From Persebacter sp051008975 (lineage in GTDB: Bacteria > Pseudomonadota > Gammaproteobacteria > Tethybacterales > Persebacteraceae): 29,222 nt of DNA. A program made the position numbers and the translations under genes. Shown piece after piece: positions 15,199-23,329 of the stretch. The stretch spans positions 1-29,222 of the forward strand of contig JBPCXA010000054.1 in NCBI GenBank assembly GCA_051008975.1, in the 5' to 3' direction. How positions within the stretch are numbered: position 1 is the first letter of the stretch; each line of letters starts with the position of its first letter. The notes beneath the pieces are model-generated. The model searched no databases. It saw nothing but the letters and a program-made list of their open reading frames with translations, and had not been told where the DNA came from.

Positions 15199-16935
15199 AT
15201 GCTGGATTCCGCCCGCGCGCCGCTGATTAAACGCTGTCTTTCCCGGCTGCGGGGGTATCGCGCCGCGCTCGGCGGGATGCTGTTTTGCATGTTCGCGGCG
15301 GCGTTTTTGGAGCCGCTGCTGGCGCTGATGTTGAAGCCGCTTTTGGACGGCGGCGGCGATTTCGTCGTCGCGCGCGACAAGATTCCGTTTTTCGCGGCGG
15401 CGGTGATGATTGTGCTGCCGGCGGTCATCTACGGACGCGCCTATTTGGGCGGCTGGCTGGATATTACGATGCAGCGCGATTTGCGGCGCGAAATGGCGGC
15501 GAAACTCGTCCGCCGTCCGCTCGGCGCGCTGGCGGCGGAATCGTCCGGCAAGACGACGACGCGCTTCGTCGGTTTCGTGCCGTCTTTGACCGGGGCGACT
15601 TTGCCGGTGCTGACCGCGCTGGTGCAGGAGCCGTTGAAGGCGGTGTTTTATCTCGCGCAAATGTTTTATTTGGAATGGCAGCTGGCGCTGATTATTTGCG
15701 CGGCGATGCCGCCGATGGCGCTGCTCATTCGGGTGCTGCGGCGGCGGATGAAAAAAGTCGCCGCGCGCGCGCAGGAGCGGAGCGCCGGCGTGCAGAGCCG
15801 TCTCAACGAATCGCTGGCGCTGATGCCGATTGTAAAAGTGCACGGCGAATCGGCGGCGCGCGACAAACTCGCGGGGGCGTTTTCGGCGTTGCGGGCGGCG
15901 CTGCTGCGGACGCAAATTGTTATCGCCGCCGGGCAGCCGCTTTCGATGCTGTTGATTGCCGCGCCGTCCGTAGTCGCGCTGTTTTATATTTCGCGCGCGC
16001 TGTCGGAGGGGACGATGACGGCGGGGGAAGTCGCGGCGTTTTTGGGATGTATGCTGCTGATGCCGCGTTCGGTGCGGGCGATCGCGCGTTCGGCGACCCT
16101 GTTGGAGGGAATGCTGGCGGCGGCGCGCGAAGTGTTCGGATTTTTGGATTCGCCGGAAGAGGAGAATCGCGGGACGAAAACGATCCAACGCGCGCGCGGC
16201 GAAATTGTATTTGAGAATATTCATTTGCGTTATCCGGGCACGGCGCATCCCGCGCTGGACGGCGTGTCGGCGAAGATCGCCGCCGGGGAAACGGCGGCGC
16301 TGGTCGGGCGTTCCGGCGCCGGCAAGACGACTTTGGCGAATTTGCCGCCGCGTTTGTATTCGCCGCAGGAGGGAAAAATTACGCTGGACGGTACGGACAT
16401 CCGCGAATTGACATTAAAATCGCTGCGCGCGCAAATCGCCTTGGTGACGCAGGATACTTTGTTGTTTGACGATTCCATCGCGGCGAATGTTTGCTGGCCG
16501 GAGGCGCCCTCGGCGGAAAACCGCGCGCGCATAGAACGCGCTTTGCAAAACGCCGCCGCCGAGGATTTTGTCGCCGCCCTGCCGCGGGAGGCGGATTCTT
16601 CGGCGGGCGAAAACGGGCGTCTGCTGTCCGGCGGGCAGCGGCAGCGAATCGCGCTGGCGCGGGCGTTTTACCGCGATTCGCCGGTGGTGATTTTGGACGA
16701 GGCGACCTCGGCTTTGGATTCCGAGACCGAAAACAAAATTCGCGGGGCGATGCAAAAATTGCTGTCGGGGCGGACGGCGATCGTCATCGCGCACCGTTTC
16801 GCCGCGGTCGGTTTCGCCGATCGCGCGCTGGTGCTGGACGGCGGGCGTCTCATCGCAAACGGGCGTCCGGGCGAATTGCTGCAAACCTGTCCGCTGTACG
16901 CCGAATTGTATCGCGCGCAGACGATGCGGGAATGA
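15199..16935 (+). CDS. msbA: MsbA-like lipid A/lipid ABC exporter (fused membrane and ATPase domains)
   Basis: 578 residues, the length of MsbA. The first ~320 residues contain the six-helix ABC exporter membrane domain. The nucleotide-binding domain follows, with Walker A GRSGAGKT at residues 370-377, signature LSGGQRQR, Walker B VVILDEATSALD and the H-loop AHRF. One chain supplies half the transporter, so it works as a homodimer in the inner membrane. MsbA flips lipid A-core; related exporters carry other lipids or drugs, and the sequence alone does not settle which. It stands alone, divergent from the methyltransferase gene, with a TATAAT box just ahead of the start codon. Confidence 0.8.
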   Translation: MLDSARAPLIKRCLSRLRGYRAALGGMLFCMFAAAFLEPLLALMLKPLLDGGGDFVVARDKIPFFAAAVMIVLPAVIYGRAYLGGWLDITMQRDLRREMAAKLVRRPLGALAAESSGKTTTRFVGFVPSLTGATLPVLTALVQEPLKAVFYLAQMFYLEWQLALIICAAMPPMALLIRVLRRRMKKVAARAQERSAGVQSRLNESLALMPIVKVHGESAARDKLAGAFSALRAALLRTQIVIAAGQPLSMLLIAAPSVVALFYISRALSEGTMTAGEVAAFLGCMLLMPRSVRAIARSATLLEGMLAAAREVFGFLDSPEEENRGTKTIQRARGEIVFENIHLRYPGTAHPALDGVSAKIAAGETAALVGRSGAGKTTLANLPPRLYSPQEGKITLDGTDIRELTLKSLRAQIALVTQDTLLFDDSIAANVCWPEAPSAENRARIERALQNAAAEDFVAALPREADSSAGENGRLLSGGQRQRIALARAFYRDSPVVILDEATSALDSETENKIRGAMQKLLSGRTAIVIAHRFAAVGFADRALVLDGGRLIANGRPGELLQTCPLYAELYRAQTMRE

Positions 16936-16948
16936 CGGGATTTTTTCG

Positions 16949-16954
16949 TATAAT
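16949..16954 (+). promoter_or_regulatory. Candidate -10 TATAAT upstream of the PcaC-family gene
   Basis: A perfect TATAAT 14 bases after the exporter stop; it would give a leader of about 76 nt. In that leader CGCCGT-TTT-ACGGCG (16972-16986) is a perfect small hairpin, which might serve as the exporter's terminator or as a leader structure; no T run follows it. Confidence 0.4.
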
Positions 16955-17036
16955 CTTTCCGCCGGCGGAATCGCCGTTTTACGGCGGCGGCGCGGCGTAA
17001 ATTTAATACTTTCGGCGGACGGGGAAGGGAGGGGCG

Positions 17037-17417
17037 ATGGACGAAGATTTATTTAACAAAGGTCTCGCCAGGCGGCGGGAAACTTTGGGCGCGAAATATG
17101 TGGACGACAATCTCGCCGCGGCGGACGATTTTACGCGCCCGTTTCAGGAGGCGATGACCGCGTGGTGCTGGGGTTTCGGCTGGGGCGACGACGCGCTGGA
17201 CGCGAAGACGCGCTCGCTGATGAATCTCGCGCTCATCGGCGCGCTCGGCAAAATGCGCGAGTGGGAATTGCACTGCCGCGGCGCGCTCCGCAACGGCGCG
17301 ACGAAGGAGGAAATTCGCGCCGCCGTGCATATCGTCGGAATTTACTGCGGCGTCCCCGCCGCGCTGGAATGCTTCCGCGCCGCCCGCAAAGTCCTGCGGG
17401 AAGAGGGAATCGCGTAG
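17037..17417 (+). CDS. Carboxymuconolactone decarboxylase (PcaC/AhpD-like) family protein
   Basis: 126 residues, the usual length for a single-domain member. The C-terminal half matches PcaC closely in pattern: HCRGALRNGATKEEIRAAVHIVGIYCGVPAALECF, where IYCGVPAA is a PcaC hallmark. True PcaC decarboxylates gamma-carboxymuconolactone in the protocatechuate pathway, but no other pca genes are present, and many family members are uncharacterised or act as AhpD-like thiol proteins; only one central Cys-containing helix is seen, without the CxxC of AhpD. A very strong purine-rich ribosome site (GGGGAAGGGAGGGG) precedes ATG 17037. Its link to the creatinine locus that begins 136 bp downstream is unproven. 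Confidence 0.8.
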   Translation: MDEDLFNKGLARRRETLGAKYVDDNLAAADDFTRPFQEAMTAWCWGFGWGDDALDAKTRSLMNLALIGALGKMREWELHCRGALRNGATKEEIRAAVHIVGIYCGVPAALECFRAARKVLREEGIA

Positions 17418-17421
17418 TGTT

Positions 17422-17443
17422 TCCGCCGTCCATTTTCGGCGGA
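17422..17443 (+). terminator. Hairpin after the PcaC-family gene
   Basis: TCCGCCG-TCCATTTT-CGGCGGA, a perfect 7-bp stem four bases after the stop codon. No T run follows, so it may be a structural 3' end and not an intrinsic terminator. Confidence 0.35.
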
Positions 17444-17494
17444 CGCCGGGGGCGGGGTGCGAAATTCTCCGCCTCCGAAAACGGGCGTTTATAT

Positions 17495-17508
17495 CGGAAA
17501 CGTTTCCG
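17495..17508. promoter_or_regulatory. Perfect palindromic operator candidate CGGAAACGTTTCCG
   Basis: A 14-bp perfect palindrome with a central CG, about 30 bases upstream of the TACTAT box for the LysR gene. The GGAAACGTTTCC core has the form of LacI/GalR-family operators more than the T-N11-A boxes of LysR proteins. No LacI-type regulator is encoded in the window, so the binding protein is unknown. Confidence 0.45.
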
Positions 17509-17535
17509 CCGTCGCGCCGTTGCGGCGGCGCGCGG

Positions 17536-17541
17536 TACTAT
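17536..17541 (+). promoter_or_regulatory. Candidate -10 TACTAT for the LysR-type gene
   Basis: It is placed 12 bases before ATG 17554. It is the only -10-like hexamer between the palindrome at 17495 and the start codon. A weak call. Confidence 0.35.
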
Positions 17542-17553
17542 GCCGACGCCGCG

Positions 17554-18540
17554 ATGACCGGCGGCGGGCGGCGTCCGGAATCGCGCGCGGTGCCCGCGTC
17601 CCGGGCGGCGGAGATATTGACATTAAGGCGGATGAAGTATTTTCTCGCGGTCGCCGACACCCGGCAAATCACCGTCGCCGCGCGGCAGATTAATATTTCC
17701 CCGGCGGCGGTCACCACCGCCGTGCATCGTTTGGAGAGTTTTTTGGACGTCGCGCTGTTTGAACGCCGTCGCGACGGAATGGTTCTCACGCGGGACGGCA
17801 TGCGGTTTCAGAGATACTGCGAAAAGATTCTCAATCTCGCCGAAGATGCGGAACGTTTGTGGTCGGAGCCGGCCGGGGCGCCGGGCGGGGAGCTGCGCTT
17901 GGCCGCCTCGCCGGCGGTGCACGGCTATTTTTTACCGCCGCTTTTGGCGCGTTTTTGCCGGCTGTTTCGGGGCGTCCGGGTTTCGCTTTTCGAGATGCGG
18001 CGCGGCCGCATTGAGGACGAATTGCGGGAAGGCAAAATTGACGCCGGTTTTATGCTGACCTCCAACATCGGGGGGCGCGGGGATCTCGCCGTGCTGGATA
18101 TCGCATCCTCCCGCCGTACTTTGTGGTGCGACGCGCATCATCGTTTCGCCCTGATGAAGACGGTGCCGCTGGCCGAACTCGCGGGCGAGCGGTATATCCA
18201 ACTGACGATTGACGAGGCGGAGGAAAATACGCGGATGTTTTTTTCTCAGCACGGCGCGCGCCGCCGGTGTTTTTTGCGCACCGAGACGGTGGAGGCGGTG
18301 CGCAGTTATGTCGCGCAGGGAACGGGGGTGACGATTTTGTCGGAGGCGTTGTTCCGTCCCTGGTCTTTGGAGGGCGACCGCGTACTTTCGCGCCCCGTCG
18401 CCGAGTCGATTCCGCGGATGCGCATTGGGCTGGCGCATGCGGCGCGCCGCGAATTGCCGCCGCCGGCGCGGGCGCTGCGCGATTTCGTCGCCTATCAGTG
18501 GATGCGGCGGGACGCGCCGGACGGCGCGGAATCGGAATAG
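17554..18540 (+). CDS. LysR-family transcriptional regulator, probable controller of the creatinine operon
   Basis: 328 residues from ATG 17554; a shorter version from ATG 17632 would start at MKYFLAVAD but would trim the first helix, so the longer start is preferred. The winged helix-turn-helix is at about residues 23-84: LRRMKYFLAVADTRQITVAARQ, ISPAAVTTAVHRLE and ALFERRRDGMVLTRDG. A LysR substrate-binding domain follows (GELRLAASPAVHGYFLPPLLARF, GTGVTILSEALFRPW). The gene precedes, in the same direction and with a 125-bp gap, the transporter-creatininase-creatinase operon. Control of that operon, perhaps with creatinine or creatine as effector, is inferred from position only. Confidence 0.88.
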   Translation: MTGGGRRPESRAVPASRAAEILTLRRMKYFLAVADTRQITVAARQINISPAAVTTAVHRLESFLDVALFERRRDGMVLTRDGMRFQRYCEKILNLAEDAERLWSEPAGAPGGELRLAASPAVHGYFLPPLLARFCRLFRGVRVSLFEMRRGRIEDELREGKIDAGFMLTSNIGGRGDLAVLDIASSRRTLWCDAHHRFALMKTVPLAELAGERYIQLTIDEAEENTRMFFSQHGARRRCFLRTETVEAVRSYVAQGTGVTILSEALFRPWSLEGDRVLSRPVAESIPRMRIGLAHAARRELPPPARALRDFVAYQWMRRDAPDGAESE

Positions 18541-18570
18541 GGCGGCGGCGGCGGTTTTTACAAAAAACAA

Positions 18571-18606
18571 ACGCGGCATTAATAATTTATAACGGAAAAA
18601 CCGCGT
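18571..18606. promoter_or_regulatory. Inverted repeat ACGCGG-N24-CCGCGT upstream of the creatinine operon
   Basis: Two 6-bp arms around an AT-rich centre, ending 20 bases before the TATAAT box of the operon. It is suitably placed for a LysR-type activator, but short arms in a CG-rich genome can arise by chance. Confidence 0.25.
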
Positions 18607-18626
18607 CGTTTCGCCGCGCTTGTTTC

Positions 18627-18632
18627 TATAAT
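18627..18632 (+). promoter_or_regulatory. Candidate -10 TATAAT of the creatinine operon
   Basis: A perfect TATAAT; the predicted start near 18639 gives a leader of about 27 nt with GGAG at 18655-18658, seven bases before ATG 18666. The -35 region is poor, which is usual for activator-dependent promoters. Confidence 0.6.
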
Positions 18633-18665
18633 GGGGGCGTATTGTCTTATCACCGGAGCAAACCC

Positions 18666-19817
18666 ATGACCCGATCCGCGAAGTCCGAAAAATCCGAAAA
18701 GCGTTCCCGCCGCCGTTTTTTGCAAAGCGCCGCCGCCGCCGGCGTTGCGGCGTCCTTTCCGCTGGTGCTGGCCTCCCGCAAGGCGCGCGCCGCCGACACG
18801 ATCACCCTGCTCGCCTGGTACGGCAACGGCGAACCCGACGTCGTCGGCGCGTTCGAGGAGGCCAACAATGTCAAGGTGGAATCCAAGTATTACACCGGCG
18901 GCGACAATATGCTGGCGCTCATCGCGCAGTCGCCGCCCGGCACTTACGACGTCGTATTGTCCGACGCGGAGTATGTGACCCAGCTGCGCGCCGCCGGATA
19001 TTTGGAAAAACTGGATCCGGGCGATTATCCGCTGGACAGTTTCTTCCCCGAATTCCAAAAATTTCCGGTGCCGGGCTTTTGGGAGGGCGACGACCTGTAC
19101 GCGCTGCCGGTCAGTTTCGGATTTCTCGGCGTCACATACAACACCGACGTTGTTGACGCCGCGGCGGCGCGCACGTACGAACTGCTGTGGGACGCTTCGG
19201 TTCGCGACCGGGTGGGGCATTTCGACTGGTATCTGCCTAATTTCGGCTGTCTCAGTCTGCGCGACGGCAACGCCAAACCCTACGAAATTTCGGACGCCGC
19301 CTTCGCCGCGCTGCGCGACACCGCGCTGTCCCTGCGTCCGCAGGTGCGCGGTTTTTTTGACTACGGCGGCGTGCTGTCTTCCTTGCGAAGCGGCGAAGTC
19401 GTCGCGATGTGCGGCATCGGCGACTGGATTACCGGTGTTTTGCAAAAAGACGGCGCGCCGGTGGACACCGTCATCCCGCGCGAAGGCGGAATTCAATTTA
19501 CCGAAGGGCTGGCGCTGGGCAAAAATTCGCGGCGTCCGGAACTGGCGAAAAAATTGATTCAATATTTCATGTCGCCGCGCGGACAGGTGCGCAAGGCGCT
19601 GATGCAGGCGTATCCGACCGCCGTGCCCAACCGCGAGGCGTGGGAGATTCTCAACCGCGAAAATCCCGGCGAGGCGAAGCGCGCGCGCATGCAGTTGTCC
19701 GCGCATAACATGATTGACGACATTCGTTCCGGCGACATTCATTTGCGCCGTCTGCCGGCGCGCCAATCTTTGGAGGACTGGAACGATCTGTGGCTGGAAT
19801 ATAAAAACGCCGGCTGA
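18666..19817 (+). CDS. ABC transporter substrate-binding protein (PotD/PotF type), Tat-exported; predicted creatinine/creatine binder
   Basis: 383 residues. A twin-arginine signal is clear: SRRRFLQ at residues 14-20, a hydrophobic stretch, and a likely cut after KARA (residue 42). The mature part begins ITLLAWYGNGEPDVVGAFEEANNVKV, as in spermidine/putrescine binding proteins, with GTYDVVLSDAEYVTQL, YALPVSFGFLGVTYNT and a C-terminal RLPARQSLEDWNDLWLEYK. Family members bind small cations and related compounds in the periplasm. It is the first gene of a run of six that ends with creatininase and creatinase, so the ligand is probably creatinine or creatine; this is inferred from context. The ribosome site is GGAG seven bases before ATG. 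Confidence 0.85.
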   Translation: MTRSAKSEKSEKRSRRRFLQSAAAAGVAASFPLVLASRKARAADTITLLAWYGNGEPDVVGAFEEANNVKVESKYYTGGDNMLALIAQSPPGTYDVVLSDAEYVTQLRAAGYLEKLDPGDYPLDSFFPEFQKFPVPGFWEGDDLYALPVSFGFLGVTYNTDVVDAAAARTYELLWDASVRDRVGHFDWYLPNFGCLSLRDGNAKPYEISDAAFAALRDTALSLRPQVRGFFDYGGVLSSLRSGEVVAMCGIGDWITGVLQKDGAPVDTVIPREGGIQFTEGLALGKNSRRPELAKKLIQYFMSPRGQVRKALMQAYPTAVPNREAWEILNRENPGEAKRARMQLSAHNMIDDIRSGDIHLRRLPARQSLEDWNDLWLEYKNAG

Positions 19818-19819
19818 CG

Positions 19820-20659
19820 ATGCGCCGGGTCAACGGTTTCGCCCTGTGTTATGCCTTGCCGCCGCTGCTGTGGCAGGCGCTGTTTTTCGCCGGGCCGCTG
19901 TTGTTTTTGCTGGCGCTGACGTTTTGGAGCGTGCATTCGTTCCGTCTGCAGCCGGATTTTACCCTCGCCAACTGGATTAAGATTTACGGGCAGACATATT
20001 TTTGGCGGGCGCTGGCGACGACGACCCTGTTCGCCGCGGCCGGCGCTATGCTGGCGTCCGTCGTCGCGTTTCCCGCCTCCTATCACATCGCGTTCCGGCT
20101 TTCGCCGCGCGCGCGCCGTCTGGCTTTGGCGGCGCTGATGACGCCGTTTTTTACGAGTTATCTCGTGCGCATCTACGCCTGGCAGGGATATTTGGCCGAC
20201 TCCGGAATTATTAATTCCGCCCTGGCGCATCTGGGATTTTCACCGGTGAAAATGTTGAACACCGCCGCCGGAACATTCGTCGGCTATTTGACGCTGTGCC
20301 TGCCGTTGACGGTGCTTTTGCAGACCTTCGGACTTTCGCGGGTGGAGAAAAATTTGCCGGACGCGTCCCACAATCTCGGCTGCGGGCCGCTGCGGACGGT
20401 ATTCGCCGTCGTGATTCCGGGCGCGCGGGCGGGGTTGACCGTGGCGGCGTTGTTTTCATTCATTTTAATTTTCGGGGATTTCGCCAGCCCCGTGTATTTG
20501 GGCGGCGCGACTTCACAGACGCTGAGCATTCTCATCACCGATTTGGCGAAGGCCGGACAGCAGTGGCCGCGGGCGGCGGTCGCCGCGATGACGATGATTG
20601 CGGCGTTGCTGGCGGCGGCGTTCGTCGCGCTGCGATTCGCCTACCGGCGTCCGGCATGA
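19820..20659 (+). CDS. ABC transporter permease (PotB/PotH type)
   Basis: 279 residues, about six membrane helices (for example LWQALFFAGPLLFLLALTF and AALFSFILIFGDFASPVYL). The cytoplasmic loop that contacts the ATPase is at VEKNLPDASHNLGCGPLRTVFAVVIPG, a degenerate EAA motif. It begins two bases after the binding-protein stop and overlaps the next permease by four bases (ATGA), so translation is coupled. Confidence 0.88.
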   Translation: MRRVNGFALCYALPPLLWQALFFAGPLLFLLALTFWSVHSFRLQPDFTLANWIKIYGQTYFWRALATTTLFAAAGAMLASVVAFPASYHIAFRLSPRARRLALAALMTPFFTSYLVRIYAWQGYLADSGIINSALAHLGFSPVKMLNTAAGTFVGYLTLCLPLTVLLQTFGLSRVEKNLPDASHNLGCGPLRTVFAVVIPGARAGLTVAALFSFILIFGDFASPVYLGGATSQTLSILITDLAKAGQQWPRAAVAAMTMIAALLAAAFVALRFAYRRPA

Positions 20660-21450
20660 GTTTCCGCCGCCGGAATATGTGGGCGGGCGGATTGTATTGT
20701 CTGCTGATTGCGGTGTTTGTCGCGCTGCCGGTGCTGTCCAGTTTTGTTTTTTCGTTTGGCGCGAACCGTTTTCCGACACTGCCGCCGGGGGATTGGGACG
20801 GACGGTGGTATATGGAGGCGTGGCGCGACCCCAAGGATTGGGCGGCGCTGCGGCGGACATTGCTTATCGGCGTTTCGGCGGCGGTCGTCGCCGTGCTGGG
20901 CGGTTTTTGCGCGGCGTATACCGATTTTCGCTGGCGCTTTCGCGGCAAAAACATTTTTTTGGCGATGGTGCTTTTGCCGCCCACGGTGCCTTTGGTAATT
21001 TTCGGACTCGCGATGCTGGCGTATTTGTCGCGCGCCGGACTTTCCGGCCGTCCGGAGGCGGTATGGATCAGCCATGTCGTGATGTGTATGCCGTTTGCGA
21101 TGGCGGTGATTCGTTTGCGTTTGCATCAGATGGACGCGAATTTGGAGGCCGCGGCGTGGAATCTCGGCGCCGGGGAATGGCGGGCGATGCGCGCGGTCAT
21201 TTTTCCCTTTACGCGTCCCGCCGTTTTGGCGGCTTTGCTGCTTTCAATGGCGGTGTCTTTTGACGAATATGCGGTGGCGTGGTTTGTCTCCGGCGTCCAC
21301 GAAACGTTGCCGGTGCGGGTGTTGAATTTTTTGCAGGGGCAGGTCAGTCCGCGAATTAATGTTATCGGCACGTTTACTTTTACGGCGACAATCGCGATGG
21401 TCGTCGCCGCCGAGGCGATAATGTTCGGGGGGCGCAAATGGCGGAGTTAA
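20656..21450 (+). CDS. ABC transporter permease (PotC/PotI type)
   Basis: 264 residues with the usual membrane helices (LYCLLIAVFVALPVLSSFVF, FLAMVLLPPTVPLVIFGLAML, PAVLAALLLSMAVSFDEYAV). The EAA loop is clear: DANLEAAAWNLGAGEWRAMRAVIFP. It forms the heterodimeric channel with the preceding permease. The start overlaps the upstream stop as ATGA, and the ATPase gene starts 13 bases before this stop. Confidence 0.88.
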   Translation: MSFRRRNMWAGGLYCLLIAVFVALPVLSSFVFSFGANRFPTLPPGDWDGRWYMEAWRDPKDWAALRRTLLIGVSAAVVAVLGGFCAAYTDFRWRFRGKNIFLAMVLLPPTVPLVIFGLAMLAYLSRAGLSGRPEAVWISHVVMCMPFAMAVIRLRLHQMDANLEAAAWNLGAGEWRAMRAVIFPFTRPAVLAALLLSMAVSFDEYAVAWFVSGVHETLPVRVLNFLQGQVSPRINVIGTFTFTATIAMVVAAEAIMFGGRKWRS

Positions 21451-22514
21451 TCGGCATGCGCGGCGTGTGCAAAAACTACGACGGCGCGGCGGCGGTGTCG
21501 GACGTAAATCTGTCGATCGCGGCGGGCGAATTTGTCGCGGTAATGGGTCCCAGCGGCAGCGGCAAGACGACTTTGATAAAGATTCTCGCGGGATTCGAAA
21601 CGCCGGACGCGGGCGATGTTCTGATGCGTGGCGAACGAATCAACGACGCGCCGCCGTGGCGCCGCAATATGCCGATGGTGTGGCAGAACCTGGCGTTGTT
21701 TCCGTTCCTGAATGTGCGGGACAATGTGGAGTTCGGATTGAAAATGCGCGGCGTGGAATCGCAAACGCGGCGGCGCAAGGCGGAGGAATGGCTGAAACGT
21801 CTGGACATCGGGCAGTTCGCCGCGCGTCCGGTGGACGCCCTGTCGGGCGGGCAGCGGCAGCGCGTCGCGCTGGCGCGCACCTTGGCGCTGGAGCCGGAAA
21901 TTCTTTTGCTGGACGAACCGTTGTCCGCGCTGGACGCGAATCTCGTTCTGCACATGGAAGACGTTCTGACCGAATTGCAGAAGGAAATCGGCATCGCCTT
22001 TTTGTATGTCACCCACAGCCGCCAGGAGGCGTTTGCGATGGCCGACCGCGTCGTGGTGATGGACGGCGGACGCGTGCAACAAACCGGCGCGCCGCGCGAA
22101 ATTTATGACGCGCCCAAGAATCGCTTCGTCGCCGGTTTCGTCGGTAACGGCAACATTTTTTCCGGACGCGTTGCCGAAGTTGCAAACGGACGCGCGCGCG
22201 TGCGCACGGCGGAGGGGGAGTTTTTCGCGCCGCTGTCCTCGTTTTCGCCGCAAAAAGACGCCGCCGTTTCGTTCGTCGTGCCGGCGGCGGAGTTGGAAGT
22301 GTCGCCGGACGGGGACGGCGTACCGTGCGTCGTGCGCGGCGAGGAATTTTCCGCCGGAGTTTTTTTGCTGCATTTGCGGACCGACGCCGGTACGCCTCTG
22401 ACCGCGCATTTGCGCGCTTCCGAACGTCGCGAAAAAATGACCGGGCGCGCCGTCCGTCTGCGGTGGAATCCCGAAAAGGCGTATTTGCTTCCGGAAGGAG
22501 AAAATGGACAATGA
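21438..22514 (+). CDS. ABC transporter ATP-binding protein (PotA/PotG type)
   Basis: 358 residues. Walker A GPSGSGKT at 37-44, signature LSGGQRQR from 135, Walker B ILLLDEP at 155-161, and the switch His in YVTHSRQEAF. The last ~120 residues are a TOBE-type regulatory domain (GNGNIFSGRVAEVANGRARV), typical of importers for polyamines, iron or sulfate. It powers the two permeases encoded just upstream. It overlaps the permease gene by 13 bases and the creatininase gene by four. Confidence 0.92.
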   Translation: MAELIGMRGVCKNYDGAAAVSDVNLSIAAGEFVAVMGPSGSGKTTLIKILAGFETPDAGDVLMRGERINDAPPWRRNMPMVWQNLALFPFLNVRDNVEFGLKMRGVESQTRRRKAEEWLKRLDIGQFAARPVDALSGGQRQRVALARTLALEPEILLLDEPLSALDANLVLHMEDVLTELQKEIGIAFLYVTHSRQEAFAMADRVVVMDGGRVQQTGAPREIYDAPKNRFVAGFVGNGNIFSGRVAEVANGRARVRTAEGEFFAPLSSFSPQKDAAVSFVVPAAELEVSPDGDGVPCVVRGEEFSAGVFLLHLRTDAGTPLTAHLRASERREKMTGRAVRLRWNPEKAYLLPEGENGQ

Positions 22515-23329
22515 CCGTGCATATCGGGGAGATGAATTGGCGGCGGTATCGCGACCTCGTTCGCGACGGCGCGCCGCCGGTGTTTTTGCCGCTGGGCGCG
22601 TTGGAGCAACACGGGCCGCATCTGTCGATGAATGTGGATGTGCTGCTGCCGGTCGCGATGTCGGCGTTGGCGGCGCGACAAACCGGCGGGCTGGTGTCGC
22701 CGCCGGTGACTTACGGATATAAATCGCAGATTAAATCCGGCGGCGGCAATCACATGCCCGGCACCGCGAGTTTGGACGGCGCGACTTTTGCCGCGGTGGT
22801 GACGGACGTAATTTGCGAACTGGCGCGCCACGGCGTCCGCAAAATTGTCGCGATGAACGGGCATTTTGAAAACAATATGTTTCTCGCCGAAGGCGCCGAC
22901 CTCGCGCTGCGTCGTCTGCGCGCGGACGGCGTTTATAATATGCGCGTGATGGCGCTCTCCTACTGGGATTTTATCGACGACGGGACGGTCCGAAAATTGT
23001 ATCCGGACGGTTTTCCGGGCTGGCATCTGGAACACGGCGGCGTTCTGGAAACTTCCATGATGCTGCATTTTCATCCCGGTCTCGTCGATATGGACGCCGC
23101 GGAAGATCATCCGTCCGCGGTGTTTCCGCCTTACGATTTGTTTCCGCCGAATCCGTCGTGGATACCGGCTTCCGGAACATTGTCTTCGCCCAAAAACGCG
23201 AGCCGCGAAAAGGGCGGGCTGATTGCGGACTGCGCGCTGCGCGGCATTTGCGCGGCGGTGCGTGAAGAGTTTTTTGTATCCCGAAATCATGACAAGGAGA
23301 ACGACGATGGAAGATCTGAAACGGATTGA
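22511..23329 (+). CDS. crnA: Creatininase (creatinine amidohydrolase)
   Basis: 272 residues. It follows the Pseudomonas putida enzyme block by block: GALEQHGPHLSMNVDVLLP, YGYKSQIKSGGGNHMPGT, NGHFENNMFLAEG, LSYWDF, LEHGGVLETSMML, FPPYD, GTLSSPKNASREKG. All five metal ligands of the Pseudomonas enzyme (Glu34, His36, Asp45, His120, Glu122) are present here as Glu32, His34, Asp43, His118 and Glu120. It reversibly hydrolyses creatinine to creatine in the cytoplasm. YGYKSQ and SGGGNH mark it as creatininase proper and not a generic family member such as MftE or ArfB. ATG 22511 overlaps the ATPase stop. The last ~15 residues extend past the family's usual end and overlap the creatinase start. Confidence 0.93.
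   Translation: MTVHIGEMNWRRYRDLVRDGAPPVFLPLGALEQHGPHLSMNVDVLLPVAMSALAARQTGGLVSPPVTYGYKSQIKSGGGNHMPGTASLDGATFAAVVTDVICELARHGVRKIVAMNGHFENNMFLAEGADLALRRLRADGVYNMRVMALSYWDFIDDGTVRKLYPDGFPGWHLEHGGVLETSMMLHFHPGLVDMDAAEDHPSAVFPPYDLFPPNPSWIPASGTLSSPKNASREKGGLIADCALRGICAAVREEFFVSRNHDKENDDGRSETD

Noticed and set aside
16972..16986. Hairpin CGCCGT-TTT-ACGGCG as a certain intrinsic terminator of the exporter gene
   Set aside because: The stem is short, no T run follows, and it lies downstream of a TATAAT box that seems to serve the next gene; it is mentioned only as a possibility.
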